NCBI RefSeq assembly: GCF_003217095.1
Contig: NZ_QJSR01000002.1
Location: 62,001-126,000 of the forward strand
Length of the DNA: 64,000 nt
Direction of reading: 5' to 3'
Source: Rhizobium sp. PP-CC-3A-592
GTDB taxonomy: Bacteria > Pseudomonadota > Alphaproteobacteria > Rhizobiales > Rhizobiaceae
The stretch's first letter is position 1. Each line of letters starts with the position of its first letter. The notes under the pieces were generated by a model. It worked only from the letters and a program-made list of their open reading frames with translations, was not told where the DNA came from and ran no database searches. Both the position numbers and the translations under genes were made by a program. This document shows, piece after piece, positions 56,794 through 64,000 of this stretch.

Positions 56794-57513
56794 TTAGTGA
56801 CCCGCCTTGCCGGCCCGCCGCAGAGCGTCGAGCGCGATAACAAGGAGCAGGAGGCTTGCCGCCAGAAGCAGCACGCCGCCCACCGACTGATAGACCAGCA
56901 CGCCGGCAACGCCACCGCTGCAGAAGGCGGCGATGGTGTAGAGATGGAGGCGAAGCTTCGCGCGGTTGCTGCGCGCCTCGCCCGACACGTCACGGCCCCG
57001 CAGGATGTCGATGGCCACGGCGATCTCGATGCCGATATCGGTCGCCATGCCGGAGACATGGGTGGTGCGGACGCGGGCATCGGAGATGCGCGTCACCGTC
57101 GCGTTCTGCAGCCCCATCAGAAAGGCAAGGCCGAGGATCAGGATCTCGACGCGCCACGGCGCGGTGATGAAGAGGTCCGCGAGGCCGAGCGGAGCGAGCA
57201 GCAGTGCCTCCAGCAGGATGCACCAGGCATAGATGCCGCCGATGCCCTGCCTGCGGCCGGCATTGATGATCAGCGACGAGACCGTGGAGCCCAGAATGAA
57301 GACGAGCACGATCGACAGGTAGAACAGGCTGGCCCGTCCCTGAAGCGTGGCGACGTGATCGGACAGGGCCGAGACGTTGCCGGTCATGTTGGCGGCAAAG
57401 AAGCCGATGGCATAGAAGGCCGCCGCGTTGAGAGCGCCGGCGATGCCGGCCAGCCAGCAGGCGAGAAAGACGTCGATACGTTCGTTGCGGGCCGCGCCCT
57501 GATGAATCAGCAT
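56794..57513 (-). CDS. DUF1275 (YoaK-family) membrane protein
   Basis: The 239-residue protein has about six hydrophobic helices and DUF1275 motifs: AFYAIGFFAANMTGNVSALS near the start and MGLQNATVTRISDARVRTTH in the middle, followed by SGMATDIGIEIA. The family is widely distributed and its function is not established. The ATG at 57513 has a GGGAGG about 13 bases upstream, slightly far. Confidence 0.85.
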   Translation of the reverse strand: MLIHQGAARNERIDVFLACWLAGIAGALNAAAFYAIGFFAANMTGNVSALSDHVATLQGRASLFYLSIVLVFILGSTVSSLIINAGRRQGIGGIYAWCILLEALLLAPLGLADLFITAPWRVEILILGLAFLMGLQNATVTRISDARVRTTHVSGMATDIGIEIAVAIDILRGRDVSGEARSNRAKLRLHLYTIAAFCSGGVAGVLVYQSVGGVLLLAASLLLLVIALDALRRAGKAGH

Positions 57514-57673
57514 GCGGAAGCTTATGCCTCCCCCGCCTTGTGCGAAAGCGGCAAGGCCGCAGAGCGGCTGCAACCTCGAGCGTGCGGTGCGGCATTTTCC
57601 CGTTGTGCGGGGCCGTTCAAGCTGACACACTCCCGACATGATGGCCTGGGCAAGGCTTCGGCAGGGGACGAAT

Positions 57674-59197
57674 ATGATGCGTTTCGACATGAGCACAGCC
57701 CGACGGATCCGCGCGATCCTCAGCGGCGCAGCCCTTTCCACGGCGCTGCTCTTCTCATCCCACGGCGCATTTGCCGCCAAGACATCGCTGGTGCTCGGCA
57801 TGACGATCGAGCCGCAGGGGCTGGATCCGACCGTGGCGGCACCCGTCGCCATCGGGCAGGTCACCTGGCAGAACGTGTTCGAGGGGCTGGTCGCGATCGA
57901 CCGGGAGGGGAAGGTCGTGCCGCAGCTCGCCCGCAGCTGGGAGATCTCGCCGGACGGGCTGACCTATACGTTCAAGCTGCAGGAGGGCGTGACCTTCCAT
58001 GATGGCGAGGCGTTCGACAGCGGGGTCGCGAAATTCTCGCTCGATCGCGCCCGCGGGCCGGATTCGACCAATGGGCAGAAGCGCTTCTTCGCCGCGATCG
58101 ACACGATCGAGACGCCGGACAAGACGACGCTGGTGCTGACGCTGAAGAAGCCGCAGGGAAGCCTCCTCTACTGGCTCGGCTGGCCGGCCTCGGTCATGGT
58201 CGGCACGAAGAGTGCGGCGGACGATAAGACCAAGCCCGTGGGAACCGGGCCCTTCACCTTCGTCAGCTGGACGAAGGGCGACCGGGTGGAACTGGCCGCC
58301 AACCCGAACTACTGGAACAAGGACGTCACGGTTCGTCTTCAGGCAGTGACCTTCCGCTTCATCCCCGACGCGCAGGCGCAGGCGGCGGCGATCACCACCG
58401 GCGGCGTCGATGCCTTTCCCGAATTTGCCGCACCCGAGCTGATAGAAAGCTTCAAGGACAAGGCGGACCTCGTGACCGTCATCGGCAATACCGAGCTGAA
58501 GGTCGTCGCCGGTATGAACAATGCCCGCAAGCCCTTCGACGACAAGCGCGTGCGGCAGGCGCTGATGATGGCGATCGACCGGCAGACCGTGATCGACGGC
58601 GCCTGGTCCGGCCTCGGCACGGCCATCGGCAGCCACTACACGCCGAACGATCGCGGCTATATCGACCTCACGGCCAAGCTTCCCTATGACGTCGAGAAGG
58701 CCAAGGCGCTGCTGGCGGAGGCGGGCTATCCCGACGGCTTCACCTTCACGATCAAGACGCCGCAGATGGCCTACGCGCCGCGCAGTGCCGAAGTGATGCA
58801 GGCGATGCTGGCCGAGATCGGCGTGACCATGACCATCGAGCCCACCGAATTTCCGGCCAAATGGGTGCAGGATGTGCTGAAGGGCGCGGACTACGACATG
58901 ACCATCGTCGCCCATGCGGAGCCGATGGACATCGATATCTTCGCCCGCGACCCCTACTACTTCAACTACAAGAACCCGGCCTTCTCTGAGATCATCGACA
59001 AGGTCGAGGCGACGGCCGATCCGGCGGAGCAGGACGCGCTCTACCAGGACGCGCAGAAGATCCTCGCCGAGGACGTGCCGGCCCTGTTCCTGTTCGTCAT
59101 GCCCAAGCTCGGCGTGTGGAACGCCAAGCTCAAGGGTCTCTGGGAGAACGAACCGATCCCGTCCAACGTGCTGAGCGAGGTCTATTGGGAGGAATGA
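57674..59197 (+). CDS. Peptide/nickel-type ABC transporter substrate-binding protein
   Basis: This 507-residue SBP_bac_5 protein has a signal peptide (MMRFDMSTARRIRAILSGAA followed by a hydrophobic core, cleavage near AFA|AKT). Family wording includes LARSWEISPDGLTYTFKLQE, VTFHDGEAFDSGVAKFSLDR and DDKRVRQALMMAIDRQ. It delivers a peptide-like or amide-containing ligand to the permeases encoded after the repeat region. AGGGG precedes the ATG at 57674 by 6 bases. Confidence 0.92.
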   Translation: MMRFDMSTARRIRAILSGAALSTALLFSSHGAFAAKTSLVLGMTIEPQGLDPTVAAPVAIGQVTWQNVFEGLVAIDREGKVVPQLARSWEISPDGLTYTFKLQEGVTFHDGEAFDSGVAKFSLDRARGPDSTNGQKRFFAAIDTIETPDKTTLVLTLKKPQGSLLYWLGWPASVMVGTKSAADDKTKPVGTGPFTFVSWTKGDRVELAANPNYWNKDVTVRLQAVTFRFIPDAQAQAAAITTGGVDAFPEFAAPELIESFKDKADLVTVIGNTELKVVAGMNNARKPFDDKRVRQALMMAIDRQTVIDGAWSGLGTAIGSHYTPNDRGYIDLTAKLPYDVEKAKALLAEAGYPDGFTFTIKTPQMAYAPRSAEVMQAMLAEIGVTMTIEPTEFPAKWVQDVLKGADYDMTIVAHAEPMDIDIFARDPYYFNYKNPAFSEIIDKVEATADPAEQDALYQDAQKILAEDVPALFLFVMPKLGVWNAKLKGLWENEPIPSNVLSEVYWEE

Positions 59198-59259
59198 GCG
59201 GGAGCGTGTCTTGCGCGATGATGTCGGTGGAGGTGAGGGGATGCCGTCGCCCCAGGTCC

Positions 59260-59478
59260 CTTCTTCCCGTCAGGACGGGGAGAAGGTCGCGGCAGCGTGA
59301 TGAAGGGCGGGCTTATCGCAGGCTCCGCGCTCCGTGGCAGCCCCTCACCCTAACCCTCTCCCCGCCTGCGGGGAGAGGGGACGTGGCAGGCGCTTCGGTC
59401 GTGGGTGTGGAGGGCGCGTGCCATGCGTTCCTATGCCCCATCTCGATGGGGAGAAGGTGGCGGCAGTCGGATGAGGGG
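59260..59478. repeat. Cluster of three GC-rich palindromic repeats in the 59198-59549 gap
   Basis: The 352-base gap between the binding protein and permease genes holds three related palindromic units. Unit 1 (59260-59308) has arms CTTCTTCCCGTC/GACGGGGAGAAG. Unit 2 (59340-59385) has perfect 12-base arms CCCTCTCCCCGC/GCGGGGAGAGGG. Unit 3 (59434-59478) has CCCCAT/ATGGGG. Units 1 and 3 share the following ~31-base tail (GGGGAGAAGGT, then GCGGCAG, then GATGA and GGG) with few differences. They resemble dispersed repeats common in rhizobial genomes. No gene is seen in this gap. Confidence 0.8.
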
Positions 59479-59549
59479 CCGGCCACAGGCGCAAAGACCG
59501 GGATCGAGCCAACAGCATCATCACACCTTGTTCCGTGTCGGGCCACCTC

Positions 59550-60497
59550 ATGACCGGCCTGCTTCTGCGGCGGTTCGCCAGCCTCTTCCTGACGCTCCTT
59601 GCCGTCTCCGCGGTGATCTTTCTCGTCATGGACGTGCTGCCGGGCGATCCCGCCGCGATCATGCTGGGGACGTCGGCGACGCCGGAGACGTTGGAGGCGT
59701 TGCGGCGGGAGCTTGGGCTCGATCAGCCGCTGGTGCTGCGCTACCTGTCATGGCTAGCCGGCGTCGCCTCTGGAGACCTCGGCAATTCCTACACCTATGG
59801 CGTGCCCGTGGCCGGGCTGATCGCCGAGCGCCTGGCGGTGACGCTGCCGCTCGCCTTTATCGCCATCCTTCTCTCGGTCGCCATCGCCATTCCGCTCGGC
59901 GTCGCCTCGGCCGCCCGGCGCAATGGCGCGGTGGATTATGCGGCGGGGCTGCTGTCGCAGATGTTCATCGCCGTTCCCGGCTTCTGGGTCGGGCTGCTGC
60001 TGGTGATGGTGTTTTCCGTGTCGCTCGGCTGGGTGCCCTCCGGCGGCTTTCCCGGCTGGCAGGCAGGGCTGATGCCGGCGCTGGGCGCGCTGGTGCTGCC
60101 GGCCATCGCGCTCGCTCTGCCGCAGGCCGGCGTTCTCACGCGGGTCACGCGCTCGGCGGTCATCGAGGTGATGAACGAAGACTTCGTGCGCACCGCGCGT
60201 GCCAAGGGCCTGCCGCGGCGCACGGCGCTGTGGCGGCATGCAGTGCCGAATGCGCTGGTGCCGGTCGTCACCATTCTCGGCCTCCAGTTCACCTTCCTGA
60301 TCGCCGGTGCGGTGCTGGTCGAAAACGTGTTCAACCTGCCGGGGCTTGGACGTCTCGCCTTGCAGGCCCTGTCCCAGCGCGACATCATCGTCATGCAGGA
60401 TGTCGTCCTGTTCTTCGCCGCGCTGGTCATCGTCATGAATTTCCTGGTCGATCTCTCCTATCTTGCGCTCGACCCGCGCCTGCGGAAGCGCGCATGA
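59550..60497 (+). CDS. Peptide/nickel-type ABC transporter permease (DppB-like)
   Basis: The 315-residue inner-membrane permease has about six helices; the start resembles DppB (LLLRRFASLFLTLLAVSAVI then DVLPGDPAAIML) and the EAA loop is MNEDFVRTARAKGLPRRTAL. It pairs with the DppC-like permease. An upstream GTG at 59535 would add 5 residues; neither start has an evident ribosome site. It overlaps the next gene by 4 bases. Confidence 0.93.
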   Translation: MTGLLLRRFASLFLTLLAVSAVIFLVMDVLPGDPAAIMLGTSATPETLEALRRELGLDQPLVLRYLSWLAGVASGDLGNSYTYGVPVAGLIAERLAVTLPLAFIAILLSVAIAIPLGVASAARRNGAVDYAAGLLSQMFIAVPGFWVGLLLVMVFSVSLGWVPSGGFPGWQAGLMPALGALVLPAIALALPQAGVLTRVTRSAVIEVMNEDFVRTARAKGLPRRTALWRHAVPNALVPVVTILGLQFTFLIAGAVLVENVFNLPGLGRLALQALSQRDIIVMQDVVLFFAALVIVMNFLVDLSYLALDPRLRKRA

Positions 60498-61366
60498 GCG
60501 TGGTGGCGCCCTCCGATACACGCCAAGCTGCATCGGCAGGCCGGCTGCGGCGCGCGATGTCGCGCGGCAATCTCCTGATCGGCAGCCTGCTGATCGGGCT
60601 CATGGGGGGCATCGCCCTGCTGTCGCTCGTCTGGACGCCGCTGCCGCCGGGCAAGCTGCAGATCGTGCAGAAGCTCAAACCCCCGCTGACACAAGGATTG
60701 CTCGGCACCGACCATCTCGGCCGCGACGTCGCCTCCATGTTGATGGTGGGTGCCTGGAACTCCCTGTCGATCGCGGTGCTGGCGGTGGCGATGGGGGCTT
60801 TCGCCGGGACGCTCGTCGGCGTCACCGTCGCGTCGCGGCGCGGCTGGTTCGAGGCGATCATGATGCGGGCGAACGACGTGATCTTTGCGCTGCCGCCCAT
60901 CCTCTCGGCCATGATGCTCGGCGCGCTGCTCGGCACCGGCCGGCGGACCGCCATCATCGCCATCGCCGTGTTCATGGTGCCGGTCTTCGCCCGGGTGACG
61001 GCGAGTGCCGCTTTGCAGGTCTGGTCGCGGGACTACGTGCTGGCGGCGCGCGGCGCGGGCAAGGGCGGTATCCGGATCACGGTCGATCATATCCTGCCCA
61101 ATATCGCCAACCAGATCATCGTGCAGGTGACGATCCAGCTCGGTCTTGCCATCCTCACGGAGGCGGGCCTCAGCTTCCTCGGTCTCGGCATGGCGCCGCC
61201 GGCGCCGACCTGGGGGCGGATGCTGGCCGATGCGCAGACCTATCTCGGCCGTGCGCCGTGGCTCGCCATCCTGCCGGGCCTTGCCATCGCGCTGACCGTG
61301 CTCGGCTTCAACATGCTCGGCGATGGCCTGCGCGATCTGTTCGACCCGCGCGAGAAGGGCCGCTGA
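60494..61366 (+). CDS. Peptide/nickel-type ABC transporter permease (DppC-like)
   Basis: This 290-residue permease has a DppC-like N-terminus with GLLGTDHLGRDVASMLMVGA and the EAA-type loop YVLAARGAGKGGIRITVDHI, followed by EAGLSFLGLGMAPPAPTWGR. It forms the translocation channel with the DppB-like protein. Start ATGA overlaps the previous stop; its own stop overlaps the next gene by one base. Confidence 0.93.
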   Translation: MSVVAPSDTRQAASAGRLRRAMSRGNLLIGSLLIGLMGGIALLSLVWTPLPPGKLQIVQKLKPPLTQGLLGTDHLGRDVASMLMVGAWNSLSIAVLAVAMGAFAGTLVGVTVASRRGWFEAIMMRANDVIFALPPILSAMMLGALLGTGRRTAIIAIAVFMVPVFARVTASAALQVWSRDYVLAARGAGKGGIRITVDHILPNIANQIIVQVTIQLGLAILTEAGLSFLGLGMAPPAPTWGRMLADAQTYLGRAPWLAILPGLAIALTVLGFNMLGDGLRDLFDPREKGR

Positions 61367-62346
61367 TGACGCCGCCGCTGCTTCGGATCGAAGATCTCGC
61401 CATCTCCATCGACTCGACCCATGGCGGGCGGCAGCCGATCCTGACCGATATCGATGTCGCCCTTCACGCCGGGGAGACGCTCGGCATCGTCGGCGAAAGC
61501 GGTTCCGGCAAGTCGCTCTTGTCGCTCGCCATCATGGGTCTGCTGCCTGCGGCCGCGCATGCGACAGGCCGCATCCTGCTGGAGGGTCGCGATCTTCTCG
61601 GGATGGACGAGGACACACTCTGCACCGTCCGCGGCCGCAACATCGGCATGATCTTTCAGGAGCCGCTGACGGCGCTCAATCCCGCGATGACGGTCGGCGA
61701 CCAGATCGCCGAGGGGCTGGTGGTCCAGGAGGGTCTGTCCTGGCGGGCGGCGCGACGGGAGGCGGTCACGCTTCTCGACCGCGTTCGGATGCCGGATGCG
61801 GCGCGGCTGTCGCGTGCCTATCCCCACGCGCTCTCCGGCGGGCAGCGGCAGCGGGTCGGCATCGCCATCGCGCTCGCCATGAAGCCCGCCTTGATGATTG
61901 CGGACGAGCCGACGACGGCGCTCGACGTGACGGTGCAGGCCGAGGTGCTCGACATCCTCGACGATCTCACCCGCGATGCCGGCATGGCGCTGATCCTCGT
62001 CAGCCACGACCTCGGCGTCATCGCCCGCATGTGCGCCCGCACCCTCGTCCTCTATGCCGGCCGGCGCATGGAGGAGGGGGCGACGCGCGACGTGCTGACC
62101 GCGCCGCTGAACCCTTACACGCGCGGCCTGCTGCGGGCCGTTCCCCGTCGGCAGGCGGCGGGCGGACGACTTTCGACCATTCCCGGCACTGTGCCATCCT
62201 TTGCCGCCCTTCCGCCCGGCTGCTGTTTTTCCGACCGCTGTCCCGACGTCATAGTCGCCTGCCATGCAGGCGAGCCGGCATGGACCCCAGCCGCACCCGG
62301 CCGTGGCGTCCGCTGCCTCCGCGCACACGGGGAGGCCGCGTCATGA
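61366..62346 (+). CDS. Peptide/nickel-type ABC transporter ATP-binding protein (DppD-like)
   Basis: The 326-residue ATPase has Walker A GESGSGKSLL, signature LSGGQRQRVGIAIALAMKP, Walker B ALMIADEPTTALDVTV, and the C-terminal oligopeptide-transporter domain with cysteines (GCCFSDRCPDV...C) that in DppD-like proteins can bind an iron-sulfur cluster. It couples to the permeases with the next ATPase. Confidence 0.93.
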   Translation: MTPPLLRIEDLAISIDSTHGGRQPILTDIDVALHAGETLGIVGESGSGKSLLSLAIMGLLPAAAHATGRILLEGRDLLGMDEDTLCTVRGRNIGMIFQEPLTALNPAMTVGDQIAEGLVVQEGLSWRAARREAVTLLDRVRMPDAARLSRAYPHALSGGQRQRVGIAIALAMKPALMIADEPTTALDVTVQAEVLDILDDLTRDAGMALILVSHDLGVIARMCARTLVLYAGRRMEEGATRDVLTAPLNPYTRGLLRAVPRRQAAGGRLSTIPGTVPSFAALPPGCCFSDRCPDVIVACHAGEPAWTPAAPGRGVRCLRAHGEAAS

Positions 62347-63347
62347 GCCGGGCGCCGCTTCTCGATATCCGCCGCCTCTCGCGCGATTATGCGAGCGGCG
62401 GGCTGCTCGGTGGCAAGCATGTGACCCGAGCGCTGGACGATCTCAGCATGAGCGTTGCGCCGGGAACGATCCACGGGATCGTCGGCGAGTCCGGCTGTGG
62501 GAAATCGACGCTTGCGCGTCTGGTGATGGCGCTCGACCGTCCGACATCGGGGAGCGTTCATTTCGGCGGCGAGGATCTGTTCCGCCTCTCGGCGCGTGAC
62601 CTGAAGCGCAAGCGGCGGGATTTCCAGATGGTGTTCCAGGACCCGTTCGGCTCGCTCGATCCGCGCCAGACGGTCGGGCGCATCGTGGCCGAGCCGCTGC
62701 ATGTGCTGGAGGGGAAACCGGGCAAGGCCGAGCGCCGCGACAGGGTGGCGGCGATGCTGGAGGCCGTGGGCCTCGCGCCCGACCATGCGGCGCGCTACCC
62801 GCACGCGTTTTCGGGTGGCCAGCGCCAGCGCATCGCGATCGCCCGGGCGCTGATCACCGAGCCGAAGCTGGTCGTGGCCGACGAAGCGGTCTCCGCGCTC
62901 GACCTTTCGGTGCAGGCGCAGGTGCTGAACCTGTTGATGGACCTGCGTGACCGGCGCGGGGTGACGTTCCTGTTCATCACCCACAATCTCGCGGTCGTCG
63001 ATGCCGTGGCCGACCGGGTCGGCGTGATGTATCGCGGGCGGCTGGTGGAGAGCGGGCCGGCACAGGCGGTCTTCGCCCGTCCGCTGCATCCCTATACCAG
63101 GCTGCTTGCCGATGCCGAGCCGGATGTGACCCGCTTCGGCCGGCCGGACCGCCCGCCCGTGGCTGTCGCGGAGCCGATCGATTTCGGCGTCGGCTGCAGC
63201 TTCCGCAACCGCTGTCCGCTGGCCGTGGCGCGGTGTACGGCCGAGCGGCCGGAACTGCGCGAACTTGAGGGCGGGCCGGAGGTGCGCGAACGGCTGACCG
63301 CCTGCCACCGCGCCGAAGGGCTGCTGGAAACGAACACCCCGGGATGA
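62343..63347 (+). CDS. Peptide/nickel-type ABC transporter ATP-binding protein (DppF-like)
   Basis: This 334-residue ATPase has Walker A GESGCGKSTLARLVM, signature FSGGQRQRIAIARALITEP, Walker B LVVADEAVSALDLSVQ and the C-terminal domain with CSFRNRCPLAVARC. Walker B has DEAVSALD, the usual DppF form. It starts in a 4-base overlap with the previous ATPase, so all four transporter genes after the repeat are translationally coupled. Confidence 0.93.
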   Translation: MSRAPLLDIRRLSRDYASGGLLGGKHVTRALDDLSMSVAPGTIHGIVGESGCGKSTLARLVMALDRPTSGSVHFGGEDLFRLSARDLKRKRRDFQMVFQDPFGSLDPRQTVGRIVAEPLHVLEGKPGKAERRDRVAAMLEAVGLAPDHAARYPHAFSGGQRQRIAIARALITEPKLVVADEAVSALDLSVQAQVLNLLMDLRDRRGVTFLFITHNLAVVDAVADRVGVMYRGRLVESGPAQAVFARPLHPYTRLLADAEPDVTRFGRPDRPPVAVAEPIDFGVGCSFRNRCPLAVARCTAERPELRELEGGPEVRERLTACHRAEGLLETNTPG

Positions 63348-63357
63348 TGGAGACGAT

Positions 63358-64000
63358 ATGACCGACCTTCTCGACACCACCATCCCGCAGCTTCGCGCCC
63401 GTTTCGCGGATCGCTCTCTGTCGCCTTCCGAGTATTGGCTGGCGGTGGAGGCGCGCATCGCGGCCTTTGAGCCGTCCGTGGCGGCGCTTTATGCCTATGA
63501 TCCGGACGACGCGCGCGTGCAGGCGGCGGCCTCCACCGCGCGCTGGCTGAAGGGCGCCCCGCTCGGGCCGCTCGATGGCATCCCCGTGACGCTGAAGGAG
63601 CTGATCGCGACGAAGGGCACGCCGGTGCCGCTCGGGACGGCCGCGACGGCCTTGACGCCGGCGGAGGCGGATTCTCCCGTCGCCGCCCGGATGCGGGAGG
63701 ACGGTGCGGTCATCTTCGCCAAGACCACGTGTCCCGACTACGGCATGCTCTCCTCCGGCCTGTCGAGCTTCCACCCTTTGAGCCGCAACCCCTGGAATAC
63801 GGCCATGAATCCCGGCGGATCGAGCGCCGGTGCGGCCGCAGCCGGTGCCGCCGGCTATGGGCCGCTGCATATCGGCACGGATATCGGCGGCTCCGTTCGC
63901 CTGCCGGCCGGCTGGACGGGGCTGTTCGGCTTCAAGCCGAGCAATGGCCGCATTCCGATCGATCCCTATTATGTCGGGCGTTGCGCGGGGCCGATGACGC
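63358..64000 (+). CDS. Amidase-signature family enzyme, 5' part (runs off window)
   Basis: The frame from ATG 63358 is open to the window end (214 residues visible). It has the amidase-signature triad: Lys80 in VTLKELIATKG, cis-Ser155 in PGGSSAG and Ser179 in GTDIGGSVRLPAG, with the family's usual 24-residue Ser-Ser spacing. It hydrolyses an amide in the cytosol. The start lies 10 bases after the DppF-like gene with GGAG close upstream, so it belongs to the same operon and probably acts on the imported compound. Confidence 0.92.
   Translation, partial: MTDLLDTTIPQLRARFADRSLSPSEYWLAVEARIAAFEPSVAALYAYDPDDARVQAAASTARWLKGAPLGPLDGIPVTLKELIATKGTPVPLGTAATALTPAEADSPVAARMREDGAVIFAKTTCPDYGMLSSGLSSFHPLSRNPWNTAMNPGGSSAGAAAAGAAGYGPLHIGTDIGGSVRLPAGWTGLFGFKPSNGRIPIDPYYVGRCAGPMT

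Noticed and set aside
59198-59549. Short open frames in the gap before the DppB-like gene
   Set aside because: They run through palindromic repeats, lack ribosome sites and have no recognisable domains.
1-64000. tRNA, rRNA, CRISPR arrays, prophage or transposase genes
   Set aside because: None was recognised: no regular spaced repeats, no transposase or integrase motifs, no tRNA-like cloverleaf noticed. A tRNAscan or ISfinder search was not possible here.

Overview
The window is a 64-kb stretch of high-GC (roughly 60-65 % by eye) bacterial chromosome, densely packed with genes and with no rRNA, tRNA, CRISPR array, phage or insertion sequence that I could see. The gene content suggests an alphaproteobacterium of the order Hyphomicrobiales, most likely Rhizobiaceae (Rhizobium/Agrobacterium/Ensifer/Shinella-like): betI-betC-betB-betA with a choline-sulfatase gene, a Rhizobium-type zinc asparaginase, an iron-sulfur APS reductase next to cysDN, DUF3750 and TIGR03808 family proteins, and rhizobial-style GC-rich palindromic repeats. 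This is inference from gene content, not from a marker gene.

Layout. 1-4.9 kb: end of a CopC/CopD-type copper protein, then a MetQ-MetN-MetI importer followed by a flavin-dependent monooxygenase. 4.9-9 kb (minus): CPA1 Na+/H+ antiporter, PHB-depolymerase-like esterase, M20 amidohydrolase. 9-12.4 kb (minus): copper module copA-cueR and copZ, with two textbook CueR promoters. 12.4-15.8 kb (minus): sulfate assimilation cysH-cysD-cysN. 15.9-22 kb (minus): choline/choline-sulfate to glycine betaine (betI, betC, betB, betA), interrupted by a toxin-antitoxin pair on the opposite strand between betB and betA. 22-29.4 kb: asparaginase, DUF3750, a candidate small gene/sRNA with its own promoter and terminator, quinone oxidoreductase, EamA transporter, DeoR regulator, DUF4406 protein, GST, Tat-exported beta-helix protein. 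29.5-35.4 kb: PAS-GAF-GGDEF-EAL protein, L,D-transpeptidase lipoprotein, and a histidine kinase/response regulator pair. 35.5-41 kb: ohrR/ohr peroxide module, VOC protein, LysE exporter, small unknown gene, cystine-like amino-acid ABC importer. 41-51 kb: soluble PAS chemoreceptor, GAF-GGDEF cyclase, MaoC protein, PRISE-like reductase divergent from a large FAD protein, MOSC protein, PAS-PAS-GGDEF-EAL protein. 50.8-57.5 kb: SMP-30 lactonase, SnoaL protein, RND efflux pair, DUF1275 protein. 57.6-64 kb: a complete peptide/nickel-type ABC importer (substrate-binding protein, two permeases, two ATPases) followed by an amidase cut off by the window end.

Themes. Several neighbouring units acquire or process sulfur: the MetNIQ importer plus monooxygenase, cysHDN, choline sulfatase (which releases sulfate) and a cystine-like importer. 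Signalling by cyclic di-GMP is well represented: three GGDEF proteins, two with EAL domains, all with intact active-site motifs and RxxD inhibitory sites. In both of the amino-acid-type importers, the gene for the binding protein is separated from the next gene by a long hairpin, which suggests differential expression of the binding protein.

The most interesting unexplained item is the compact promoter / strong ribosome site / 24-codon ORF / structured 3' region / terminator unit at 24159-24386 on the minus strand, which has no gene downstream and therefore looks like a free-standing small protein or dual-function small RNA.
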